From contig BFEA01000607.1 in NCBI GenBank assembly GCA_003427395.1, positions 623,607 through 651,224 of the forward strand: a DNA stretch of 27,618 nucleotides, given 5' to 3'. Both the position numbers and the translations under genes were made by a program. A model generated the notes under the pieces. The model was given only the letters and a program-made list of their open reading frames with translations, had not been told where the DNA came from and did no database searches. How positions within the stretch are numbered: the first letter of the stretch is position 1; each line of letters starts with the position of its first letter. Shown here one piece after another: positions 19,531 to 26,506 of this stretch. This stretch comes from Chara braunii. Its lineage: Eukaryota; Streptophyta; Charophyceae; Charales; Characeae.

Positions 19531-20143
19531 TGAAAAAGTTGGAATTGTTGCAACTTGGAGTGATCATGATTGGTACTGGGGAAAGCAGTCTTCCCATTGT
19601 AGAGATAAGCGCATCCTCTTCACCCCAATAAGGACGCCAAATCAATTCTCTAAACCAAGCTATGGATCCTGTACGAGTCCTCTATTTATTCTCGTATCCT
19701 CACTGCTTACGCTTTCCACCAAATTTTCCCCATAGCAGCTCAATCATAACCATACCATGACCTTGGAACTAAAAAATTTCAAGATGGGGGAAAGGGATTA
19801 GGGAATTGTGACATGTTTCTCAAGGGCACCTTTGGGTCCGCTGTTGACCAATCCCCAAATATCAAATATTAGTCTCTACATACTTACTCTTGATCTGTCA
19901 TCTTTGCCCCTTCCCATTTGACTGTTCCCAATGATATCTCAATGGGTACAACTATTTTTTTCCTTTTCAAACAGGGGCACAGTGCCCAAGGCTCAAATTA
20001 TTAAGTGGAATACAACGCAAACACACCCCTCTTCCAATTAGGGCTGGAAGAGCCTCAGCCACTGTCCCTGTGGAGACAGCTTCCGGATACAACAAGAATG
20101 AAGCATGAGCAAAAGGCATTGATTGGTTCCCAAGGAGGAGCGA
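19531..20143. other. Unassigned stretch
   Basis: No gene, tandem repeat or inverted terminal structure was recognised in these ~610 bases. Confidence 0.4.
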
Positions 20144-20302
20144 TTAAACCACCAGTACTTCCTAAAGTCGCGTAGCGTTAACGCTACGCAATTTTAGGAA
20201 ACGTACGAGCCACTACAGGAGCGCCCAAATCCATCCAACTAGAAACGTTTCTACTCTATTTTTTTCCGCGGGCGATAGCTGGGCCAAGTACTGGTGGTTT
20301 AA
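20144..20302. mobile_element. 151-bp MITE with TTAA flanks
   Basis: TTAAACCACCAGTACTT (20144-20160) is the perfect reverse complement of AAGTACTGGTGGTTTAA (20286-20302). If TTAA is the target duplication, the element is 20148-20298 with 13-bp TIRs; a 3-bp TAA/TTA duplication is also possible. Next to the left TIR is a second perfect palindrome, GCGTAGCGTTAACGCTACGC (20170-20189), inside a CCTAAA/TTTAGG stem. There is no coding capacity. Confidence 0.8.
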
Positions 20303-20321
20303 CCCCACAGCATGCACCACT

Positions 20322-21212
20322 GTTTTTTTCTTTTTTCTTTTTTACACATACGCATGAGACTCCCATCCTACCACTCCTCTCGATATATCTCCTGGCGCAC
20401 CCCCACTCCCTTTCTACCTAAGTTACCTCATGCGAAGAACATCACTCTCTACCGGAGCAACCTGACCAGACAGCGGACGCGGGCACTGACGCTGAATGAG
20501 CTCCCCCATTCAGCCCCAGTTGAGGCAGTAGCGTACAAGCCTCGTTATACGGGAACCCCGGAAGCAAGGCGCATAGCTCTCAACTAGTCCCGTGAGCAGT
20601 GAGGGCACTTATAGGCAGTGTCTAATGGTCAGCTAACCAAGGTCTAACCCATGAGCCCCTTACCTCTAAGTACCAACCCAGGACGGCGCGGTTCATATAT
20701 GGTTACTGTTGGTTGTTGAATATGCCTGGTTGTTATGTGAGCTAGTGTGATATCATATTCTGTATGGATGTATGTGGTTGCTTTCTGTGAGCTATAGTGA
20801 TATCATAGTCTGTATGGATATATGTGGTTGCTTTCTGCTACCAATGAGCCTTGCTTATGTCTGTTCGCTAGGGAGAATAGACTTGGTGGTAACGGTGGAG
20901 ACCTCGACCCTCGTCAAGTACCCCCAACCACCTCTGATAGCCCACCACCCCAGAATGGGTCTACTGACATCGAGAGTAGGACACACCTCTTAATTCGACA
21001 TTGGTTTCCCTACAAGGCACCCCTGCCCACCAAAGGACTGCCACGGTATCACCATGCACCCGAACAACCCCTTACCACTCTCCGACCCGAGAGAGTAGCA
21101 TCCATCCCTCGTCAACTCTCCCGTAGGAAAGGCACACATCCCCACCCAAATCCGTCCAGAAGATCATCCAAGTTACAATATCATAGCTCTACCCACTGAG
21201 CTATTGAGGTCA
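20322..21212 (-). mobile_element. Possible tRNA-headed SINE or composite, poly-A at left
   Basis: On the minus strand TAGCTCAGTGGG (21203-21192), followed by TAGAGC, is a good A box. The matching B box is degenerate. The T-rich run at about 20323-20343 could be its 3' poly-A. A body of ~850 bp is long for a SINE, so this may be several elements. No acceptor stem forms. Confidence 0.35.
20737..20836 (+). repeat. 50-bp tandem duplication
   Basis: Two adjacent copies begin GTGAGCTA at 20737 and 20787 and share GTGATATCATA, CTGTATGGAT and GTGGTTGCTTTCT, with a few mismatches. Confidence 0.85.
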
Positions 21213-21289
21213 TTAGTCTGTTAGGGTGCTATGCCAGGCTCGGGGCAAGTATGTGGGGTGCAACCTACACCAACCAATTGTGTTCGGGA

Positions 21290-21372
21290 GAAATTGTAGG
21301 CCGACAAAGTCGAACCCACAACCTCCCCGTTGCAACACCGGAGCTTTGCCATTGAGCTACCACGTGCTTGCT
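21290..21372 (-). repeat. tRNA-like SINE head
   Basis: The A box is TAGCTCAATGGC (21359-21348) and the B box GGTTCGACTTT (21316-21306), with spacing typical of tRNA promoters. The anticodon-arm region CCGGTGTTGCAACGGGG is partly pairable. The acceptor ends do not pair, so it is a tRNA-derived repeat rather than a tRNA gene. Confidence 0.6.
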
Positions 21373-21424
21373 TACCAACTGACCGTCCCAGTCAGAAGGT
21401 AAGACGCCGAGCATGCCACAGACA

Positions 21425-21506
21425 CTATTGTGGCGGCAATGGGAATTGAACCCACCACCTCCGGGGTGCCGCTTGAACGCCTTACCAACTGAGCTACACC
21501 CAGTTG
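21425..21506 (-). repeat. tRNA-like SINE head
   Basis: The A box is TAGCTCAGTTGG (21496-21485) and the B box GGTTCAATTCC (21452-21442). The T arm GTGGG/CCCAT pairs. The 5' end GGGTGTA does not pair with the 3' end TGCCGCC, so it is not a functional tRNA. It closely resembles the head at 24707 and the one at 21290. Confidence 0.65.
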
Positions 21507-21572
21507 GTTGCACCGCTCTTGTGTTGGCTACCGGGTTATCGCGTTCCCACCACTGCTGGAAGCAACTACCAC

Positions 21573-21689
21573 TAAGGGCCTAGTTGCACCACTCGCCATC
21601 CACCAACATTTTGAATGCATCTGGACAGACTGTCAGTCGACATGCATTCAAAATCTTGGGGGACGTCCAGTAGTGCAACTAGGCCCTAA
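21573..21689. mobile_element. 111-bp palindromic MITE, PIF/Harbinger-like
   Basis: The element is 21576-21686, beginning GGGCCTAGTTGCACC and ending with its complement GTGCAACTAGGCCC. TAA flanks both ends (21573-21575 and 21687-21689). A GGGCC start and a 3-bp TAA duplication are typical of PIF/Harbinger (Tourist-like) MITEs. Arms run almost to the centre (CATTTTGAATGCAT ... ATGCATTCAAAAT). Confidence 0.8.
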
Positions 21690-21973
21690 CCCCCCATGGT
21701 GCCTCTGGGTGTCGGACTGCTTCTAGTCCGGTCCCCCTTGTTATCCGGAAACTTCTCTCTTCGCCTCCTTCGTGCAGGGCCAATCCACACTACCAACCAA
21801 GGGAAAAAGAACATGAGTGCATCTTTCCACAGAAGCTCCCAAGGGACATGTGCTACTATAAATAGTACCCCATGTATTATTTGGCCACATTCGATTGCAA
21901 TCATTGTTCTTTTCGTGAGTCGTGTGGAGAGGCCCCTACCGATAGTCCGGGTGGACCCTCTCAGACCTTACCA
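21690..21973. other. Unassigned spacer between two sibling MITEs
   Basis: No gene or repeat structure was recognised. Confidence 0.4.
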
Positions 21974-22234
21974 TAGTTGCGCCACTCGTCATCCCCCAAC
22001 ATTTTGAATGCATCTCGACATGGCCCCTCGCTCCACTACAGAACACTCCTCCGCATGCATTTCGACGCTTTCTTCCACCATGTGCATTCGAACGAGTCCA
22101 ACATTTTCAATGTATTCGGTCACTAACGTGTCCAAATGCATCCCGTCAGCAGAGCGTCCAAATACACGCAGAGTGTTGTAGTAGAGCGAGGCCCATGCAT
22201 TCAAAATCTTGGCAGATGACGAGTGGTGCAACTA
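21974..22234. mobile_element. Second copy of the 111-bp MITE, carrying a nested MITE
   Basis: Outer arms TAGTTGCGCCACTCGTCAT (21974 on) and ATGACGAGTGGTGCAACTA (ending 22234) match the 21576 element, as do the inner CATTTTGAATGCATC and ATGCATTCAAAATCTT blocks. The outer few bases have decayed. A 172-bp element interrupts the centre. Confidence 0.78.
22022..22193. mobile_element. 172-bp nested MITE with CAT target duplication
   Basis: TIRs are GGCCCCTCGCTCCACTACAG on the left and the complement of GTTGTAGTAGAGCGAGGCC on the right. CAT occurs at 22019-22021 and 22194-22196. The sibling copy at 21576 reads straight through this point (CGACATGCATTC), giving an empty site. The arm module CAACACTCTGCGTGTATTTGG resembles the arm of the 26421 palindrome. 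Confidence 0.78.
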
Positions 22235-22364
22235 AATCCTCAGTCCGCAGATGAGGCCTGCCTGAGGAGAGAACTGTAGACAATTATCTTCAGCTCTTGT
22301 CTAGGGGTCTCCCTCCAGTACTCTCCACATGCGCAAAAGAAAATAAAATAGGGCGGTGTATCTT

Positions 22365-22450
22365 TCTCATGTTCTAGCGGAAGATTCACTCTCATTTTGC
22401 ACAATTGTCTCATGTTCTAGCTGAAGATTCACTCTCATTTTGCACAACTG
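22365..22450 (+). repeat. 43-bp tandem duplication
   Basis: TCTCATGTTCTAGCGGAAGA at 22365 recurs as TCTCATGTTCTAGCTGAAGA at 22408; both copies continue through CACTCTCATTTTGCACAA. Confidence 0.9.
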
Positions 22451-22480
22451 GTGTGTAATGGAGCAAGGCCCTAGGTCCAG

Positions 22481-22548
22481 TAACTGTAGACAATTTTTTT
22501 TATTTTTTTTTTATTTTTTTTTAGAGAAGAACATAGTGTAACTGTAGA
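22481..22548 (+). repeat. Repeated AACTGTAGACAATT plus poly-T tracts
   Basis: AACTGTAGACAATT occurs near 22272, 22482 and 22541, the last two followed by long T-rich runs. The pattern suggests repeated retroposon insertion at the same target or duplication of the tail region. Confidence 0.55.
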
Positions 22549-22965
22549 CAATTTTTTTTTTTCTTTTTTTTTTTCTATATTCTTCTCTCAACTTCTGTTT
22601 TTGCCTTTCACTACCTACTCCTAAGGCTATCTAGGGGGAACCCCTGCAAGCATAGTTTCCTCGCAATGTGAAGGGGAGATTTCATGTTGCCCCTTGCCCC
22701 TAATGTTTAGGGTATAGGGTCGGGGCCGCCAGTGGGGGTCTGGCTAACACAAAGACCGAGACCTGCCAGTAGCTGCGCCTCCCTTTGTCATCGTCCCCCA
22801 CCCCTTATCCAGTAGCAGCAGTAGCTATGGCCAACACTCTCCCACACACCACACACAACCGACTCGCGCTGGCACTCACACCCATGTTGGTCATAGATTC
22901 CACTAATAGCGATCAGGAGTATCCAGAGGACTATCCCAATTCGTTGGCACTAAGTGCGCCGCAGG
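22549..22965 (-). mobile_element. SINE family 1, copy b, 5'-truncated
   Basis: This is the reverse complement of the body of the 24703 SINE, from the T-rich tail (22549-22575) through CTACTCCTAAGGCTATCTAG, GCCGCCAGTGGGGGTCTGGC and GGCCAACACTCTCCCACACA. It ends at GTGCGCCGCAGG, just before where the tRNA head would start. The head is missing. Confidence 0.85.
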
Positions 22966-23078
22966 CAATTATCTTCTGCGGTTTTTTTTTTTTTTTTTTT
23001 TTTTTTTTTGAAGGGATCTTCTGCTGTTATCAACCTGCAGTGAAGCCCTTTTTTTGAGAGTGCAACCCCAGTCATCTT

Positions 23079-23245
23079 GGGACCAGAGCCCATTGGCAAA
23101 GAGGATGGGAAAAAGAGTCTGAATCTGGACGTGTTTGTGGAGATGTGCACAACATTGTGACTTTTCTGCTTTTCTGCATCTCTGTGCGGAACACGTCCAG
23201 ATTCGGCCACTTATTCCAATCCTCTTTGCCAGTGGGATCTGGCCC
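23079..23245. mobile_element. 167-bp palindromic MITE
   Basis: GGGACCAGAGCCCATTGGCA is the approximate complement of the right end (AGTGGGATCTGGCCC). The arms share GCAAAGAGGAT, GAATCTGGACGTGTT and the complement of CTGCATCTCTGTGC, leaving a short centre at about 23145-23175. A second copy lies at 25405-25541. Flanks CTT/TTA do not give a clear duplication. Confidence 0.8.
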
Positions 23246-23310
23246 TTAGCCGTTTGGTTGAGCGTGCAACTCTCATGAGGGAGGTTGGGTGTTCGATTCT
23301 CGCGACAGGA
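23241..23310 (+). repeat. tRNA-like sequence
   Basis: TAGCCGTTTGG (23247-23257) and TGTTCGATTC (23290-23299) resemble Pol III A and B boxes. CTCTCATGAGG could form an anticodon arm. The acceptor ends do not pair. It directly adjoins the right end of the MITE and is followed by CAAATGCAAATGC repeats. Confidence 0.45.
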
Positions 23311-23381
23311 TCGTGGACAAACAAAATGCAAATGCAAATGCTGTTGTCAAGCTCTACCTTCTCCTCCTGAATACAAGAACA

Positions 23382-23474
23382 GTCATTATACCTGTATTTA
23401 GACTGAAAGGTACCCCAAATACAGGTATAATGACCGCACGTTGTATTTCGACTGAAAGGTACCCCAAATACAGC
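23382..23474. repeat. 18-bp perfect inverted repeat plus partial direct copy
   Basis: GTCATTATACCTGTATTT (23382-23399) pairs perfectly with 23417-23434. The loop ACTGAAAGGTACCCC is repeated downstream at about 23450-23465 between GTATTTCG and AAATACAG, giving a second, shorter hairpin. Confidence 0.8.
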
Positions 23475-23690
23475 CTGATTTGAAAGACATTGAGCTGTTC
23501 AATTTGAAGACCCTGGTGCTGCATTCCCTCATCTGCCTGATTCCTCCCCAGTGCCACTCACTCCTCACCTGCTTCTCCTGTCCTCCTTTTTCCTTTTTCT
23601 TTGTCTTTTTTAAAACTCTTCTCCTGTCTTTGTTTCTTTTCTTTTCGTTAATTTGTCTTCTCCTCGTCGGGGGACAGCTATATATGTTTT

Positions 23691-24117
23691 GGGCCTAGCA
23701 ACACCACTCCCGACTTGGAGAAAATTTTCGGGAGTACTTCCGAACGTCAGAAGTTGAAATCCATCTATTCACCACATCGCTCTCTCGACTTGACCTGCTC
23801 TAGGATTTGGAGGCCAGGAGGTGCACTTTCTCGAGCGCTGTCCAGCATTCAGCGACGATAAACTCTGAGGTGGCCGGCTGTAGATCGGGATCCCCTCACA
23901 AAAACTCGGGTCGAAACCAGCCCTCTGCGTGACTTCTCTCCAAAATGGCCATTCGCAGGCGGGAGTGACAAGAGGTTTCGGGAGTGCTCTCGCACGCCAC
24001 TTTCTGACCATTCCCGAATTCATTCTGACAACTCCAAGTCGGGAGTTGGTGTGGCGACAGTGCACTCCTGAAAATGCCCATGTTTTTCTCCAAGTCGGGA
24101 GTGGTGTGGCGAGGCCC
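23691..24117. mobile_element. 427-bp TIR element with GGGCCTAG ends
   Basis: The left end GGGCCTAGCAACACCACTCC... matches the complement of the right end over 30 bp with two mismatches. The right TIR is preceded by a second copy of its inner part (24032-24057, CTCCAAGTCGGGAGTTGGTG), so the right terminus is duplicated. T-runs flank both sides (TTTT). There is no recognisable transposase; nonautonomous and PIF/Harbinger-like by its GGGCC start. Confidence 0.75.
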
Positions 24118-24189
24118 TTTTCTCTCACCTCACATATTTTAACTGGCTTTCTGCCATCTCATCATGGAACATATCTTTTTCCCTTCAGG

Positions 24190-24340
24190 AGGTACCACTA
24201 CTCCTAAGGCTATACAGGGGACCCCTGCAAACATAGCTTTGCCCTGTCTTTGTTTCTCCCTGTACTTTTTTTTTCTTCCCCCCACTCTTCTTTTTTTTCC
24301 CCCACTCTTTTTTCTATATCCTTCTCTCAATCTTTTTTGT
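24190..24340 (-). mobile_element. SINE family 1 fragment (3' tail)
   Basis: ACTACTCCTAAGGCTATACA followed by GGGGACCCCTGCAAACATAG is the reverse complement of the family-1 3' region. T-rich tracts and TTCTCTCAATC follow. Only the tail part is present. Confidence 0.6.
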
Positions 24341-24702
24341 AAATATTTTCCTCATCTATCTCATCCTCTGGCTACTCTATGTATAGTATGGGGGAACACC
24401 AACCAAACCTGGAACCTGGAACTCTCCTGGGCCCATGGGCCCACGGGGTAGGTTGGCACCACAGCAGTGGTGCCAAAGCAAGGCTTGTATCAGCCCCTCG
24501 TCACGATGATTCACGATGATGCGACTAATGCAAGTGGGACTTAGTCCCGGGTGATCAGGCATTGTCGACGGGGGAAACCGGCGATGCGAGCGGGTAGTGC
24601 CGAGCATCCTTGGCCAGTCAATAGCACCTCCCCCTACCCCTCTCCAACTTTATTTGTTTTTTTTTATAATAAAACTACACCATGTTCTTCTCTCAAATTC
24701 TT
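24341..24702. other. Unassigned, with a small perfect hairpin
   Basis: GGCACCACAGCAGTGGTGCC (about 24455-24474) is an 8-bp stem with a 4-base loop. T-rich sequence at 24650-24670 precedes the family-1 SINE. No gene was seen. Confidence 0.4.
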
Positions 24703-25231
24703 AATCCAGCGGCCTAACTCAGTTGGTTAGGCATGCAAGTGGCATTCAGGAGGTTGTGGGTTCAAGCCCCATGGCCACCTGCGGCGCACTTAGTGCCAAC
24801 GGACTGTGATAGTCCTCTGGATACCCCTGATCGGTATTAGCGGGGTCTATGACCAACACGGGTGTGAGTGTGAGTGCGAGTGGGTTGTGTGTGGTGTGTG
24901 GGAGAGTGTTGGCCATAGCCTCTGCCGCTACTCGATGAAGGGTGGGGGACGATGAGAAAGGGAGGTACAGCTACTGGCAGGTCTCGGTTTTTGTGTTAGC
25001 CAGACCCCCACTGGCGGCCCCAACCCTATACCCTAGCCATTAGGGGCAAGGGGGAACATGAAATCTCCCCTTCACAGAGAGAGGAAACTATGCTTGCAGG
25101 GGTCCCCCCTTCACAGAGAGAGGAAACTATGCTTGCAGGGGTCCCCTCTAGATAGTCTTAGGAGTAGGTAGTGGAAGGTAAAAGAAACAGAAGTTGAGAG
25201 AAGAATACAGAAAGAGAAAAAAAAAAAAAAA
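24703..25231 (+). mobile_element. SINE family 1, full-length copy a (tRNA head, body, poly-A)
   Basis: The tRNA-like head has A box TAACTCAGTTGG (24714-24725) and B box GGTTCAAGCCC (24758-24768). It is followed by a ~400-bp body rich in GTGTGAGTGTGAGTGCGAG and by GGGGTCCCCTCTAGATAGTC, ending in poly-A (25217-25231). Pol III transcription is expected from internal boxes in an active copy. A 39-bp segment (CCCCTTCACAGAGAG ...) is tandemly duplicated at 25067-25144. Confidence 0.85.
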
Positions 25232-25275
25232 TCTTTTTTGGCTGTTCACTACCTTCCTTTTTTTTTTCCCCCCTT

Positions 25276-25320
25276 TTCTTTTTTTTTTTCCTGCTAGAAA
25301 TCGTGTCCAGCGTCCCTGTG
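25276..25320 (-). mobile_element. SINE-like family 2 fragment
   Basis: A T-run is followed by CCTGCTAGAAATCGTGTCCA and GCGTCCCTG (25290-25317), matching CCTGCTGGAAACTGGGTCCG of the 19437 copy. It is severely truncated. Confidence 0.5.
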
Positions 25321-25404
25321 AAGTACATTTAAAATTCAATTATACAGTTTGATATGAACCATGTCAGGTAGAGAACAATAAGCTCGTGAAAGGTTAGTAA
25401 GCCT

Positions 25405-25541
25405 GGGGAATGCCTGAATCTGGACGAGTTTAGGGAGATGTGCAGGGAATCGAGATTGAACTGCTTCTCTGCATCTCTGTGTAAAACACATCCAGATTCA
25501 GGCATTCGATCCGATCCTCTTTGCTAGTGGGACCTCAGCCC
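25405..25541. mobile_element. Second copy of the 167-bp palindromic MITE, left end truncated
   Basis: GAATCTGGACGAGTTTAGGG, CTGCATCTCTGTG and CATCCAGATTCAGGCATTC match the 23079 element. The right TIR is GCTAGTGGGACCTCAGCCC. The outer part of the left arm is missing. Confidence 0.75.
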
Positions 25542-25548
25542 TGTAATC

Positions 25549-25609
25549 TGTACTAACTATTCATTGTTTCTTTTTTTTTTTTTTTTTTTTTGTACTAACT
25601 ATCGATTGT
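25549..25609 (-). mobile_element. Poly-A-only retroposon insertion with target duplication
   Basis: TGTACTAACTATTCATTGT (25549-25567) and TGTACTAACTATCGATTGT (25591-25609) are 19-bp direct repeats with two mismatches. They enclose only TTC and a run of T. This looks like an extremely 5'-truncated LINE-mediated insertion on the minus strand. Confidence 0.65.
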
Positions 25610-25742
25610 AATGTAGTTTACAGTGTGAACCCTGTCAGCTATGAAAACAATCAAATTGTGGAAGGTTTAGTATGCATGTAGGGGAGGTGGGCTGTAATCG
25701 GCCCAGCATCCTGATTGTTTCCTGGGGCTGTGGTTATTTGTG

Positions 25743-25900
25743 TACTCCTAAGACTATATAGAGGGGACCCCTGCAAGCATAGGGCCTTGCAAACGAGGTA
25801 ATTCATGTTGCCCCCCGCCCCAACAGCGGTAGTCAGAGGTGAAGTGTTTTTTTTTTTTTTTTTTTTCTGAAGTTCGATTTCTTTCACTACTACCCTTCTT
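25743..25900 (-). mobile_element. SINE family 1 fragments d and e
   Basis: TACTCCTAAGACTATATAGA through GTTGCCCCCCGCCCCAACAG (25743-25845) is the reverse complement of the 3' half. After a poly-T run, CTTTCACTACTACC (about 25881-25894) is another tail fragment. The first fragment is inverted relative to copy c, so the two can pair. Confidence 0.7.
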
Positions 25901-25906
25901 CACCGG

Positions 25907-26313
25907 AACCCCTGATCGGTATTAGCGGGGTCTATGACCAACACCGGTGTGAGTGTGAGCGCGAGTGGGTTGTGTGTGGTGTGTGGGAGAGTGTTGGCCA
26001 TAGCCTCTGATGCTACTCGATGAGGGGTGGGGGACGATGAGAAAGGGAGGCGCAGCTACTGGCAAAATGCTCGGTCTTTGCTTTAGCCGGACCCCCACCG
26101 GAGGCCCCACCCTATCTCTGACTACTGCTGTTGGGGCGGGGGGCAACATGAATTACCTCGTTTGCGAGGCCCTATGCTTGCAGGGGTCCCCTCTATATTT
26201 AGTCTTAGGAGTAGTGGTAGGAAGGTAGTGAAAGGCGAAAAAGAATCGGAGAGTGCAGGGGTCCCCTCTATATAGTCATAGTGTAGTTTGACAAAAAAAA
26301 AAAAAAAAAAAAA
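25907..26313 (+). mobile_element. SINE family 1, copy c, head missing
   Basis: It starts at CCCCTGATCGGTATTAGCGG, follows the body of copy a, and ends in poly-A (26293-26313). The tail motif GCAGGGGTCCCCTCTATAT occurs twice (about 26177 and 26256), a partial 3' duplication. No tRNA head precedes it. Confidence 0.82.
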
Positions 26314-26420
26314 CAGCTGGGCGTGGTTCTGGTGTTCTTCTTCCATTGGCCGCACGTGCGCCGAACAGTCCGGCCGAGCGGGTATCATCGGATCAGAGGA
26401 GGAGACGGCTTTTGCTCGCT

Positions 26421-26506
26421 CAACACTCTACATGTATTTGGATGCTTTCTGGACTATCTGGGAGTGCATCTGGTCCAGAAAGCATCCAAATGCATGTAGA
26501 GTGTTG
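26421..26506. mobile_element. 86-bp palindromic MITE
   Basis: 34-bp arms at 26421-26454 (CAACACTCTACATGTATTTG ...) and 26473-26506 pair with one mismatch around an 18-base loop. The arms resemble the inner arms of the nested element at 22022, preceded in both by CTCGCT. Termini and target duplication are not clear. Confidence 0.75.

Larger units (their letters stand above)
25325..25683 (+). repeat. Two diverged copies of an ~80-bp repeat
   Basis: About 25325-25400 and 25603-25683 share the order ACAGT-TG-TATGAACC-TGTCAG, AACAAT, GTG(A)AAGGTT and AGTA(A/T)GC, at clearly less than full identity. They flank the MITE copy and the poly-T insert. Confidence 0.55.

Noticed and set aside
24703-24775. 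Possible functional tRNA gene on the plus strand (also 21425-21506 and 21290-21372 on the minus strand)
   Set aside because: Good A and B boxes, but the acceptor stems do not pair, the anticodon arms are poor, and at 24703 the unit continues into a SINE body with poly-A.
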